From contig JADKDJ010000033.1 in NCBI GenBank assembly GCA_016718405.1, positions 534,755 to 598,754 of the forward strand: 64,000 nt of DNA, read 5' to 3'. The notes beneath the pieces were generated by a model that worked only from the letters and a program-made list of their open reading frames with translations, was not told where the DNA came from and searched no databases. The DNA is from Candidatus Rhodoferax odensensis (lineage in GTDB: Bacteria > Pseudomonadota > Gammaproteobacteria > Burkholderiales > Burkholderiaceae_C). Positions 1 through 8,779 of this stretch are shown here, in pieces. The translations under genes and the position numbers were made by a program. Each line of letters begins with the position of its first letter. The first letter of the stretch is position 1.

Positions 1-939
1 TTCCGCTTTGTGCAAGAGGCCGTCCGGCGCAACCTGAATCTGACCGAAGCCGCCAAAGCCCTGCACACCTCACAGCCTGGCGTCTCCAAGGCCATCATCG
101 AACTTGAAGAAGAACTGGGCGTCGAAATCTTTGCCCGCCACGGCAAGCGACTCAAACGCGTCACCGAGCCCGGCCAGCACGTGCTCAAAAGCATCGAATT
201 GATCATGCGGGAGTTGGGCAACCTCAAGCGCATTGGCGAGCAATACAGCGCCCAGGACAGCGGCACGCTGTCGATTGCCACCACCCACACCCAGGCGCGC
301 TATGTGCTGCCCGAGCCGGTGGCCAAACTGCGCGAGGCCTTTCCCAAAGTCAACGTCAGCCTGCATCAGGGCTCGCCCGACCAGGTAGCACAGATGCTGA
401 TCGACGAGGTGGCCGAGATTGGCGTGGCCACCGAATCGCTGGCCGACTACTCCGAGCTGGTGACCATGCCCTGCTACGAGTGGCAACACATGCTGGTGTT
501 GCCCATCGGACACCCCTTGTGCCTGAAGGAACGCGTCACGCTGGAAGACATTGCGGGTGAACCGCTAATCACCTACCACCCTTCGTTCACCGGCCGCACC
601 AAGATCGACCACGCCTTTGCGGTGCGCAAGCTGCAGCCGCGCGTGGCACTCGAAGCGATTGACTCGGACGTGATCAAGACCTACGTCGGGCTGGGCTTGG
701 GCATTGGCATTGCCGCCGAAATGGCGGTCCGTGATGTCAGTGGCGACGGCGGTGCCAGTGGCCTGGTGGTGCGCCCGGCCGGCTACCTGTTTGGGCAGAA
801 CGTGGCGCGGGTGGCCTTCAAACGCGGTGTCTACCTGCGCAACTTTGTCTACACCTTTGCCGAACTGCTGAGCGATCGGCTCGACCGCCACCTGATCGCC
901 CGCGCCATGACCGGACAAGCCAACGACTATGAGTTATAG
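1..939 (+). CDS. cysB: CysB-type LysR transcriptional regulator (5' end cut by window)
   Basis: LysR-family activator of sulfate assimilation and cysteine biosynthesis that senses N-acetylserine-type inducers in the cytoplasm. The reading frame is open from base 1 (F-R-F-V-Q-E-A), so the gene starts a few codons before the window; the GTG at 10 is only an internal valine. The winged helix-turn-helix is clear (LTEAAKALHTSQPGVSKAI), with the CysB-typical LKRIGEQ and the TTHTQARYVLP start of the effector domain. About 312 residues are visible, close to the usual 313-324. It is followed after 40 bp by an aminotransferase. No cys operon is in the window, so targets cannot be judged here. Confidence 0.93.
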   Translation, partial: FRFVQEAVRRNLNLTEAAKALHTSQPGVSKAIIELEEELGVEIFARHGKRLKRVTEPGQHVLKSIELIMRELGNLKRIGEQYSAQDSGTLSIATTHTQARYVLPEPVAKLREAFPKVNVSLHQGSPDQVAQMLIDEVAEIGVATESLADYSELVTMPCYEWQHMLVLPIGHPLCLKERVTLEDIAGEPLITYHPSFTGRTKIDHAFAVRKLQPRVALEAIDSDVIKTYVGLGLGIGIAAEMAVRDVSGDGGASGLVVRPAGYLFGQNVARVAFKRGVYLRNFVYTFAELLSDRLDRHLIARAMTGQANDYEL

Positions 940-979
940 CGCAGCGCATTCCCATCGCCCCCGATAGACCCTGAGCATC

Positions 980-2146
980 ATGGCCAACCCGATCGCCTTC
1001 ACACCACCCCTTGTCAGCAAGCTGCCCGCTGTGGGCACCACCATCTTCACCGTCATGTCCACGCTCGCGGCGGAACACGGCGCGGTCAATCTGGGGCAAG
1101 GCTTTCCGGACTTTGATTGCGCGCCAGAGCTGATCGCCGCCGTGAGCCAGGCCATGCATCAGGGCCACAACCAGTACCCACCCATGCCCGGCGTGCCGGT
1201 GCTGCGCGAGGCCATCGCGGCCAAGATCGAGGCACTATACGGCCGCAGTTACCGGGCCAGCGACGAGATCACCGTGACCGCCGGGGCCACGCAGGCGATC
1301 CTGACCGCCATCCTGGCCATCGTGCATGCGGGCGATGAGGTCATCGTGCTGGAGCCCTGCTACGACAGCTATGGCCCCAACATCACGCTGGCCGGCGGCA
1401 CCGTGGTGCGCGTGCCGCTGACCCCCGGCACGTTTGGCCCGGACTTCGACAAAATCGCCGCCGCGCTGACACCACGCACCCGCGCCATCATCATCAACAC
1501 CCCGCACAATCCCAGCGCCACCGTCTGGAGCGAGCAGGACATGCTGAGCTTGCAGACCCTACTGGCACCCACCAATGTCCTGCTGATCAGCGACGAGGTG
1601 TATGAGCACATGGTGTTCGACGGCCAACCGCACCACAGCGCGGCGCGCTTCCCCGGACTGGCGGCGCGCGCCTTTATCGTCTCCAGCTTCGGCAAGACCT
1701 ACCATGTGACCGGCTGGAAGGTGGGCTACGTGGCCGCCCCGGCCAGCCTGATGGCCGAGTTTCGCAAGGTGCACCAGTTCAATGTATTCACCGTCAACAC
1801 GCCGATGCAACACGCGCTGGCGCAGTACATGGCCAACCCGGCGCCGCACCTGAGTTTGCCCGCCTTCTACCAGCGCAAGCGCGAGTTGTTTCGCCAGGGG
1901 CTGCAGGCCACCCGCTTCAAGCTGCTGCCGTGCCAGGGCAGCTACTTCCAGTGTGTCGACATCTCGGACGTCAGCGATCTTGACGAAGCCGATTTCTGCA
2001 AGTGGCTCACCACCGAGATCGGCGTGGCGGCGATCCCCCTGTCCGCCTTCTATGGCGATGGGTTTGACCAGCGCGTGGTGCGGTTTTGTTTTGCCAAGAA
2101 GGACGAGACGCTGCACGCCGCGATCGAACGGCTCGCGCGCTTGTAA
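980..2146 (+). CDS. ybdL: PLP-dependent aminotransferase, YbdL/methionine aminotransferase type
   Basis: Fold-type I aminotransferase of 388 residues that closely follows E. coli YbdL, which transaminates methionine and other hydrophobic or aromatic amino acids. Visible landmarks are the N-terminal LVSKLPAVGTTIFTVMS, the substrate-loop LGQGFPDFD, NTPHNPSATVW, the aspartate in ISDEVYEH that contacts the PLP ring nitrogen, and the Schiff-base lysine in SSFGKTYHVTGWKVGY. The C-terminal VVRFCFAKKDETL also matches this subfamily. ATG at 980 is the natural start. It may be co-transcribed with cysB (40-bp gap, same strand), which would fit sulfur amino acid metabolism; that link is inferred. The gene faces the dipeptide ABC transporter convergently, 22 bp away. 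Confidence 0.88.
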   Translation: MANPIAFTPPLVSKLPAVGTTIFTVMSTLAAEHGAVNLGQGFPDFDCAPELIAAVSQAMHQGHNQYPPMPGVPVLREAIAAKIEALYGRSYRASDEITVTAGATQAILTAILAIVHAGDEVIVLEPCYDSYGPNITLAGGTVVRVPLTPGTFGPDFDKIAAALTPRTRAIIINTPHNPSATVWSEQDMLSLQTLLAPTNVLLISDEVYEHMVFDGQPHHSAARFPGLAARAFIVSSFGKTYHVTGWKVGYVAAPASLMAEFRKVHQFNVFTVNTPMQHALAQYMANPAPHLSLPAFYQRKRELFRQGLQATRFKLLPCQGSYFQCVDISDVSDLDEADFCKWLTTEIGVAAIPLSAFYGDGFDQRVVRFCFAKKDETLHAAIERLARL

Positions 2147-2168
2147 TTGGCCCCACCACACGGCCACA

Positions 2169-3181
2169 TCAAATCCTGCCCTCCTCCACTGCATGGCAAG
2201 CGATCCTGACACCGGCAATCGTCAGCAAGGCCGGCCGTTCGGCTTTGCAGCGGTCACTCACATGCGGGCAGCGCGGGTGAAATGTGCAACCGGTGGGCGG
2301 GTTAAGCGGGTTAGGCACTTCACCTTGCACCGGGGTACGGGCGCGCCCGGTGTCGTGCATCTTCGGGATGGCATCAATCAGCATACGGGTGTAAGGGTGA
2401 CGCGGGTTGTCAAACAGTTCATGTTTGTCGGCCAGTTCGACCAGGCGCCCGAGGTACATCACGCCAACCTGGTCGCTCACGTGGCGCACCACGGCCAGGT
2501 TGTGCGAGATGAACAGGTAGGTCAGGCCACGCTGGCGCTGCAAGTCTTTCATGATGTTGAGTACTTGCGCCTGTACGCTCACATCCAGTGCAGAGGTGGG
2601 CTCGTCACACACCAAGAAGTCGGGTTCGGTCGCAAGCGCCCGGGCAATGGAGATGCGCTGGCGCTGGCCGCCCGAGAACTGGTGCGGGTACTTGACCATG
2701 TCCAGCGCGCTTAATCCCACCGACTGCAGTAGTGCGCCCACACGCACCTTGAGTTCGACCGCGTCGCCGATCAGCCCATGCTCCTTGAGCGGTTCGCCCA
2801 CGATGTCCCCGACGATCCAGCGCGGGTTCAGAGACGCGTAGGGGTCCTGGAAGATCATCTGGATGCGCCGGCGCAGCGGCGCGGCCTGGGCGGTTTTGAA
2901 GATGGCATGGGCATCCTGGCCATCAAAAGTCAGGTGCCCCCGCGTTGGCTCATACAAGCCAACCAGCAATCGGGCCACGGTGCTCTTGCCGCAGCCGGAC
3001 TCGCCCACCAGAGCCAGCGTCTTGCCCTTGTCGATGTCAAAACTCACGCCATCTACGGCGTTGAGCGTTTCGCGGGTTTGCCTTCGAGGACGCGGTTCAA
3101 CCAGGGCGGCGAGACATCAAAGGTCTTGGCCAGGTCATGGGCCTGCACCAGCGGCACGGTCGCTATGGAAGGTGTGCTCAT
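2169..3181 (-). pseudogene. dppF: Dipeptide ABC transporter ATPase, DppF/OppF type, frameshifted
   Basis: Second ATP-binding subunit of a peptide/nickel-type ABC importer. Walker A (GESGCGKST), the signature (SGGQRQRISIARAL) and Walker B (FLVCDEPTSALD) are intact, and the C-terminal oligopeptide-transporter zone with clustered cysteines (GCTFHPRCPHVSDRC) is present. The natural start is ATG at 3181, which overlaps the stop of the upstream dppD as ATGA. The reading frame from that start breaks near 3071-3077, where one base is missing in a short C/G run. The downstream frame resumes at a VDGVSFDID segment. If this is a sequencing error the protein is about 338 residues; otherwise the N-terminal 40 residues are lost. 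Confidence 0.85.
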
Positions 3182-4141
3182 GCCGCGCCCCCGGCATGCA
3201 ACCAGCAGGCCGCCTGGGTGGCTGCGGCTGGCATCAGATCGGGCCGCTCCTGTCGGCAGCGGTCAAGCACCCTGGGGCAGCGCGGATTGAACGCACAACC
3301 CGCGGGGATGGCGTTCAGGCGGGGCATGGCGCCGTCAATCTGATTCAGGCGCTCGCGGTCCTGGGTAATGTCGGGAATCGCGGCCATCAGGCCCTCGGTA
3401 GGGGTGCGAGGGGTGGTTGATGACCTCGTGCACCGGGCCGATCTCGGCGACGCGTCCGGCGTACATCACCGCCACGCGGTCGCAGGTTTCGGCGATGACG
3501 CCCATGTCATGGGTGATCAGCATGACGGCGGCACCATGTTGCTTGCAGACACTCTTGAGCAGCGTGATGATTTGCGCCTGAATCGAGACATCCAAAGCCG
3601 TGGTGGGCTCATCGGCCACGATGAGCTTGGGCTCTGCCGCCAAAGCCAGGGCGATCACGACCCGCTGGCGCATCCCGCCCGAGAATTGATGGGGTAGTGC
3701 CCAGGCGTTGTTCGGCTGCGGGTATGCCGGTATCTTGCAACAGGGAAACCGCCGCTCGCGGGCCTGCTTGGCGCTCAGGGGCATGTGCGCCAGGATGGTC
3801 TCGGTCAGCTGCTGTCCGACGGTGTAGAGCGGATTGAGCGAGGTCAACGGGTCCTGAAAAATGGCGCCAATCTTGCGGCCACGAATGTGGCGCATGCGCT
3901 CGTACGGCAATCCATCAATGCGCTCACCTTCGAGCAGTATCTGCCCGCCGCCGATTCGCCCCGGTGGCTCGAGCAGCCCAATGATGGCCGCCCCGGTCAG
4001 GGACTTGCCGGCGCCGGACTCGCCCACCACTCCGAGGATCTCGCCTGGGGCGATTTCGAACGAAATGTCGTCCAACGCGCGCAGCGTGCCGTGTCGCCCC
4101 GGGAACTCGACGATCAGGTTCTTGACTTGCAACAAACTCAT
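3178..4141 (-). pseudogene. dppD: Dipeptide ABC transporter ATPase, DppD/OppD type, multiple indels
   Basis: First ATP-binding subunit of the same importer. It starts at ATG 4141 (MSLLQVKNLIVEFPG) with Walker A (GESGAGKS), a Q-loop (IFQDPLTSLNP), the signature (SGGMRQRVVIALAL) and Walker B (LIVADEPTTALD). Three lesions are visible. About one base is lost near 3753 and about two near 3691-3703, so the stretch between QARER and HQFSGG is read out of frame and then restored. A two-base loss near 3397-3401 turns an HPYTEGL segment into HPYRGP. After the last lesion the true C-terminus (LMAAIPDITQD to the CAFNPRCPRVLDRC motif) continues in another frame to 3178. Two of the lesions lie in short homopolymers. 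Confidence 0.83.
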
Positions 4142-4158
4142 GGTGTGGGGGATCTTGT

Positions 4159-5069
4159 TCAGCGCAGGCGTGGGTTGGTGGCGTCGCGCAACCAGTCGCC
4201 CAGCAGGTTCACGCTCAGGGCGATGATGACCAGCATCATTCCGGGAAAAACAGTGATCCACCATTCGCCTGAAAAGAGGTAGTCATTGCCGACGCGAATC
4301 AGCGTGCCCAGCGAGGGGGAAGTCGGCGGCGCGCCAACGCCCAAGAAAGACAGCGTGGCCTCGGTGATGATGGCGGTAGCGACCCGAATGGTTGCCAGCA
4401 CGAACACCGGACCGAGCACGTTGGGCAGCACATGACGTCGCATGATGCGCAGCGGCGGCACGCCGGTCACCCGCGCAGCTTGCACATACTCCTTGTTGCG
4501 CTCGACCAATGTGGAGCCGCGCACGGTGCGAGCGTATTGAACCCAACCGGTCAAGGTGATCGAGGCAATCAGGACCACCAGCGCCAGTGAATCCTGCGCG
4601 TTGGGGAACAGCGCGCGGCCAACACCGGCGATCAGCAGCGCCACCAAAATGGCGGGAAACGACAGCATCACATCGCACAGCCGCATCAGGGCGGCGTCAA
4701 TCCAGCCGCCATAGAACCCTGCCAGCAGGCCCAGGGCCACACCGATGACGACCGACAGCACGACCGAGGCAATACCGACAGCGAGCGAAATGCGTGCGCC
4801 ATACATCAGCGCCGACAAGATATCGCGCCCCTGCACGTCAGTGCCCAGCAGGTACTTGCTGGTGCCGCCATCCGACCAGGCCGGGGCAGACGGGCATCGT
4901 TGAGCTCCAGTGTGGTCAGATCGAACGGGTTGTGCGGCGCTACAAATCCGGCAAAGACGGCACAGAAAACGCACAGCAAGGCCACCAAGGCGGCACCCAC
5001 TGCGACCGGCGAGCTGCGAAAACTGTAGCCAAAGTCACTGTGCCAAAGTCGCTGAAAAGAAGAAATCAT
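4159..5069 (-). pseudogene. dppC: Dipeptide ABC transporter permease, DppC/OppC type, one frameshift
   Basis: Inner-membrane permease of the peptide importer. The start is ATG 5069, with a first transmembrane helix (VGAALVALLCVFCAVFAGFV) and the periplasmic loop. One C is missing from a run at about 4883-4886, after LNDARLP; the frame then resumes with SKYLLGTDVQGRDILS, which is the canonical DppC sequence after the first loop. The membrane domain, including the EAA-type cytoplasmic loop (VQAARVTGVPPLRIMRRHVLPN), is intact to the stop at 4159. Corrected length is about 303 residues, normal for the family. It lies 17 bp upstream of dppD and 53 bp downstream of dppB on the minus strand. Confidence 0.85.
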
Positions 5070-5122
5070 GAAAGGTGTTTGCGGGATGTTGGTGCGAACT
5101 CATACGATGGAGCACAAGCGGC

Positions 5123-6103
5123 TCAGTGACCCGTCGCACGATCGATGCGCAAACGCGGGTCCACCGCGAAGTACAGCAAATCGACCACCAGGTTGATCAC
5201 CACGAAGATAAGCGAGATCAGGCACAAATAGGCCGCCATGACCGGAATGTCGGCAAAGGTCACCGCCTGAATGAACAGCAGGCCCATGCCGGGCCATTGA
5301 AACACGGTCTCGGTGATGATGGCAAAAGCAATCAGGCCACCAAGCTGCAAGCCCGCGATGGTCATCACCGGGACCAGCGTGTTCTTGAGCGCGTGGCCGA
5401 AATGAATGGTGCGATTGCTCAGACCCCGCGCGCGCGCAAACTTGATGTAGTCGGTTCGCAGTACCTCCAGCATTTCAGCGCGCACCAAGCGCATGATCAG
5501 GGTGAGCTGAAAAATCGCCAGCGTAACGGCCGGCAGGACCATGTGCCGCCAACCCTTGGCCGTCAACAAGCCACTGCTCCACCAGCCCAGCTGCACCACT
5601 TCGCCCCGTCCAAAACTGGGCAACCAGCCCAGTGTCACCGCGAAAATCAGGATCAGCAAAATGCCGATCAGAAAGGTCGGCAAGGACACCCCCAGCAGCG
5701 AGATGGTCATGAGCAGTTGGCTCGTCACCGTGCCGCGACGCAGCGCCGCATACACGCCCATGGGCACGCCCAGCGCCACCGCGATCAGGGCCGCCACCAA
5801 TGCCAACTCCAGCGTGGCGGGAAAGCGCTCGCTGATCAGACGTGAGACTTTGGCCGCCTGGCGCAAGCTCAAACCAAATTCGCCTTGAACCGCATTGCCC
5901 AGGAAGTGAACAAACTGAACCACAAAGGAGCGGTCCAGCCCAAGGTCGGCCCGCAGCTGCTTGATCTGCTCTGTGGTGGCGTCCTGGCCCAGCAGGAACA
6001 CCACGGGGTCGCCAACGTACTGAAACAACATGAATGCGATGAAAGCGACCGTGACCATCACGATGACGGACTGAAACAGGCGACGCAGAATGAAGGCAAG
6101 CAT
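5123..6103 (-). CDS. dppB: Dipeptide ABC transporter permease, DppB/OppB type
   Basis: Intact inner-membrane permease of 326 residues, the first gene of the B-C-D-F importer set on the minus strand. It shows the N-terminal helix (VIVMVTVAFIAFMLFQYVGDP), a domain like the ones that define the family's BPD transport fold, and the conserved cytoplasmic loop (YIKFARARGLSNRTIHFGHAL). The C-terminus ends with LLYFAVDPRLRI, typical of DppB. Upstream, where a substrate-binding protein gene would be expected, there is only 122 bp before a 120-nt A/C-only stretch. The cognate binding protein is therefore not visible and may be missing because of a poor assembly join. Confidence 0.88.
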   Translation of the reverse strand: MLAFILRRLFQSVIVMVTVAFIAFMLFQYVGDPVVFLLGQDATTEQIKQLRADLGLDRSFVVQFVHFLGNAVQGEFGLSLRQAAKVSRLISERFPATLELALVAALIAVALGVPMGVYAALRRGTVTSQLLMTISLLGVSLPTFLIGILLILIFAVTLGWLPSFGRGEVVQLGWWSSGLLTAKGWRHMVLPAVTLAIFQLTLIMRLVRAEMLEVLRTDYIKFARARGLSNRTIHFGHALKNTLVPVMTIAGLQLGGLIAFAIITETVFQWPGMGLLFIQAVTFADIPVMAAYLCLISLIFVVINLVVDLLYFAVDPRLRIDRATGH

Positions 6104-6225
6104 GAAGTGGACGCGGAAATCAGATGCAAGGGACTTTGCAGCAGTTAGCGCCGCACAACAAGCGGATTTTCCCTCGGATTGACAGATGCCCTGTCATTGA
6201 TGTGCCACCGAGCGGTGGGGTGATG
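6104..6225. other. Upstream region of dppB with small inverted repeat
   Basis: Non-coding stretch between the dppB start and the A/C tract. It contains a 6-bp inverted repeat with a 5-base spacer (TGACAG/CTGTCA, 6180-6196) that could be an operator for the dpp genes. No clear promoter hexamers were identified. Its far end may not be natural because the adjoining tract looks artefactual. Confidence 0.25.
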
Positions 6226-6345
6226 AAACCCAACCAAACAAAACCCCCAAAACCCCCCCCCAACCCCCCCCCCCCCCCCCCCCAAAACCCCCCCCCCCCC
6301 CACCCCCCCCCCCCCAAAAAAAAAAACCAAACCCCCAAAACCAAC
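6226..6345. repeat. 120-nt low-complexity tract composed only of A and C
   Basis: Every base from 6226 to 6345 is A or C, with C runs of up to about 24 and an A run of 11. It sits exactly between two genes, ending six bases before the stop codon of the FAD oxidase. On the other strand it is pure G/T. No biological repeat I know has this pattern. It resembles degraded read ends (for example poly-G calls of two-colour sequencing) carried into an assembly, so the join between dppB and the FAD oxidase should not be trusted. Confidence 0.8.
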
Positions 6346-6350
6346 GCCGC

Positions 6351-7664
6351 CTACAACAAATCCCGCAACTGGTAATACGCCATGCCAATCGCCAGGCTGG
6401 GCATGCGCAGCAGTTTGCCGCCGGGGAAGTTGCGGTGCTTCAGGCGCGCGAACACGTCAAAGCGGCTGGCCTGGCCTTCGATGGCTTGGGCCACCAGCTT
6501 GCCTGCCAGCCCGGTCAACGCAACGCCGTGGCCGCTGAAGCCCTGCAGGTAGTACACGTTGTTGCCCAGCCGCCCGAAGTCGGGGGCGCGGTTCATGCTG
6601 ATGTCGACGAAGCCGCCCCAGACGAAGTCGACCGGCGCGGCCTGCAACTCCGGGAACACCTGACCCATGCGCCGCGCCATGCTCTGGCGCAGGTTGGCCG
6701 GCGTGGCAGTGGTGTAGCTGACGCGCCCGCCAAACAGCATGCGGTGATCCGCGCTGAAGCGGTAGTAGTCCAGCACAAAGTTGTTGTCGCACACCGAGGC
6801 GTTGCTGGGGATCAGGCGCCGGCACAAGGCAGGGTCCAGCGGCGCGGTGGCCACCATGTAGGTGCCCACCGGCATGATGCGGGGCGTGAGCTCGGGCGCC
6901 AGTTGCGGGCCGTACTCGGGCAGCGTGCAGTTGCCAGCCAACACGGCAAAGCGCGCCTTCACGGAGCCCTGTGCCGTGCAAGCGACCACAGCCGGGCTGC
7001 GCGTCAGTGCCGTCACTGACGACTGCTCGAAGATGCGCACGCCCAGTTGTTGTGCCGCGCGCGCCAGCCCCAGCCCGAACTTGAGCGGGTGCAGATGGCC
7101 GGACACCTGCTCGTACCCCGCCAGGCTGTAGCGTGTGCTGCCGATGTGGCGCGCCATCTCGGCGCCGCGCGCAATGTCGCAGGCCAGGCCGTAGCGCTGT
7201 TGCATCAGCGTCAGGTCGACCTCCAGGGCGCGCGCCTTGCGCGGCGAGTCGGCCACGTACAGGTAGCCGTGCACGCGTTCGCAGTCGATCTGGTGCTGGG
7301 CGATGCGCTCGTCCATCAGGTCAATCGCCTCCAGTGACATGTCCCAGGCCACGCGCGCGTCGGCCAGGCCCAGCTGTTCTTCAAACGGCTCCTGGCCGCT
7401 GGCAAAGCCGACAATCGCCTGCCCGCCGTTGCGACCAGAGGCGCCGCTGCAAACCCGGTCGGCCTCCAGCACCACCACGCTGAATCCCCGCTGCGCCAGC
7501 TCGATGGCCGCCGACAGGCCGGCGTAGCCCGCGCCCACGACCACCACGTCGGCCTGCAGCGCGCCGTGCAACGCGGGCGACAGGGCCGGCCGCTGCACGC
7601 TGGCCTCGTAATAGCTGTTACGGTTGAGCTGCGTGTCCGATCCGATCAGGGAAGGCGTGAACAT
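6351..7664 (-). CDS. FAD-dependent oxidoreductase, PuuB-like (gamma-glutamylputrescine oxidase type)
   Basis: A 437-residue flavin amine oxidase of the DAO superfamily. The N-terminal Rossmann motif is VVVGAGYAGLSAAIELAQRG with the FAD ribose-binding acidic residue in VVLEADR; SGASGRNGGQ and the C-terminal YYLQGFSGHGVALTGLAGK complete the FAD-binding signature. This arrangement is typical of PuuB, which oxidises gamma-glutamylputrescine, but other N-substituted amino acids are possible substrates. The agmatinase gene 70 bp upstream on the same strand would supply putrescine, supporting a polyamine role (inference). The predicted start is ATG 7664. The stop at 6351 abuts the A/C tract, but the C-terminus (AYYQLRDLL) looks natural. 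Confidence 0.8.
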   Translation of the reverse strand: MFTPSLIGSDTQLNRNSYYEASVQRPALSPALHGALQADVVVVGAGYAGLSAAIELAQRGFSVVVLEADRVCSGASGRNGGQAIVGFASGQEPFEEQLGLADARVAWDMSLEAIDLMDERIAQHQIDCERVHGYLYVADSPRKARALEVDLTLMQQRYGLACDIARGAEMARHIGSTRYSLAGYEQVSGHLHPLKFGLGLARAAQQLGVRIFEQSSVTALTRSPAVVACTAQGSVKARFAVLAGNCTLPEYGPQLAPELTPRIMPVGTYMVATAPLDPALCRRLIPSNASVCDNNFVLDYYRFSADHRMLFGGRVSYTTATPANLRQSMARRMGQVFPELQAAPVDFVWGGFVDISMNRAPDFGRLGNNVYYLQGFSGHGVALTGLAGKLVAQAIEGQASRFDVFARLKHRNFPGGKLLRMPSLAIGMAYYQLRDLL

Positions 7665-7682
7665 GCGTGGGATTCCTAGTCA

Positions 7683-7730
7683 GTTGAGGACAGAGCAAAA
7701 CCACTTCGCAGTTTTGGTCTGTCCCGCAAG
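7683..7730 (+). repeat. Dispersed hairpin element, copy 1
   Basis: Begins GTTGAGGACAGAGC and ends GGTCTGTCCCGCAA. The arms pair over 14 positions with a single G-G mismatch at position 8 and a 9-nt loop. It lies between the agmatinase stop and the FAD oxidase start. It belongs to the same family as the copies at 24585, 24641, 39785 and 42880. Confidence 0.75.
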
Positions 7731-7733
7731 GTC

Positions 7734-8651
7734 TCAGAAACTCTTGGCAATCTGGCCACACAGGTAGGTCCAGACGAGGGTAGCGGCAACGTTGCTGGTC
7801 AGCTCCGCGTGGTCGTAGGCGGGCGCCACCTCCACGCAGTCCATGCCAACCATGTTGAGGCCGGCCAGGGACTCCAGCAGCGTCAGCACCTGCGAGCTGC
7901 TCAGGCCACCCGGCTCTGGCGTGCCCGTGCCGGGCGCAAAGGCCGGGTCGAGGCAATCAATGTCCAGCGTCAGGTAACAGGGCCGCTGGCCCAGGCGCTG
8001 GGCGATGCTCTGTACCACCGGCTGCAGTGCGGCGCCATCGAGCCCGCGCAATTGGCGTGCGGTGAAAATCATGCCACCCTGGTCCTGCACGTACTCGCGG
8101 GCGGCGCGCTCGCCGCTGGAGCGCAGGCCAATTTGCACAGCGTGTTGCGGGCTCACCAGGCCTTCCTGGATGGCTTCATAGGTCCATGTGCCGTGGCCGG
8201 ATGGCTCGCCAAAATGGTCTTGCCAGGTGTCGCAATGCGCGTCGAAATGCACCAGCGCCAGCGGCCCGTGCTGCGCCTTGGCGGCACGCAGCAAGGCCAG
8301 CGTGACGGAGTGGTCGCCCCCCAGAAAGACGCAGTGGTGGCGCGCCATCAGCACCGCAGCCTGCGCCTGGATTTGCGCGCGCACCTCCGTCAGCGGCGAG
8401 GCATTGGGCAGCCGCATGTCGCCAGCGTCACCCATGTGGCGCATGGGCGAAACCTCAAACAGCGGATGCAGACCATCGCACAGCATCAGGCTGGCGCGAC
8501 GAATCTCCTGCGGGCCAAAGCGTGCGCCGGGTCGGTTGGTGACAGCGCCGTCAAACGGCACGCCTGCCACGGCGAAGCGCTGCGCCTGCAGCGGCGCCGA
8601 AGCAAGAAATCGATTGCCGTTGTTGGCGTATGCAAATTCACCCAGGCTCAT
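7734..8651 (-). CDS. speB: Agmatinase / arginase-family ureohydrolase
   Basis: Manganese-dependent ureohydrolase, probably agmatine to putrescine plus urea. ATG 8651 is chosen (MSLGEFAYANNGNRF), giving 305 residues, normal for SpeB; the longer open frame upstream has no family similarity. Metal-binding motifs are complete: GGDHSVT, HFDAHCDT (with the conserved aspartates) and DIDCLDPAFAPGTGTPEPGG. The substrate-side PYD-like region reads VPFDGAVTNRPGARFGP. It is the first gene of a minus-strand group with the PuuB-like oxidase. Related guanidino hydrolases acting on other substrates cannot be excluded from sequence alone. Confidence 0.87.
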   Translation of the reverse strand: MSLGEFAYANNGNRFLASAPLQAQRFAVAGVPFDGAVTNRPGARFGPQEIRRASLMLCDGLHPLFEVSPMRHMGDAGDMRLPNASPLTEVRAQIQAQAAVLMARHHCVFLGGDHSVTLALLRAAKAQHGPLALVHFDAHCDTWQDHFGEPSGHGTWTYEAIQEGLVSPQHAVQIGLRSSGERAAREYVQDQGGMIFTARQLRGLDGAALQPVVQSIAQRLGQRPCYLTLDIDCLDPAFAPGTGTPEPGGLSSSQVLTLLESLAGLNMVGMDCVEVAPAYDHAELTSNVAATLVWTYLCGQIAKSF

Positions 8652-8779
8652 GGCGGTCTCAGTCAGAAGGTTGGAGCCCAAGTGTCCCTGAATCTGCTGG
8701 CGCCAATGGGGCCAATTGCGCGCCAACGCAGGCGGCCACTCGGTTAGTCGGGGCCCACACGCTGGCGGGCCAGCGCCAT

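Noticed and set aside
3178..4141. Programmed ribosomal frameshifting in dppD
   Set aside because: Several separate indels of different sizes, in short homopolymers and without slippery heptamers or pseudoknots, fit errors or decay better.
6226..6345. Open frames encoding proline-, glycine- or phenylalanine/glycine-rich peptides across the A/C tract
   Set aside because: They arise from the low-complexity stretch itself; there is no start context and the tract is probably an assembly artefact.
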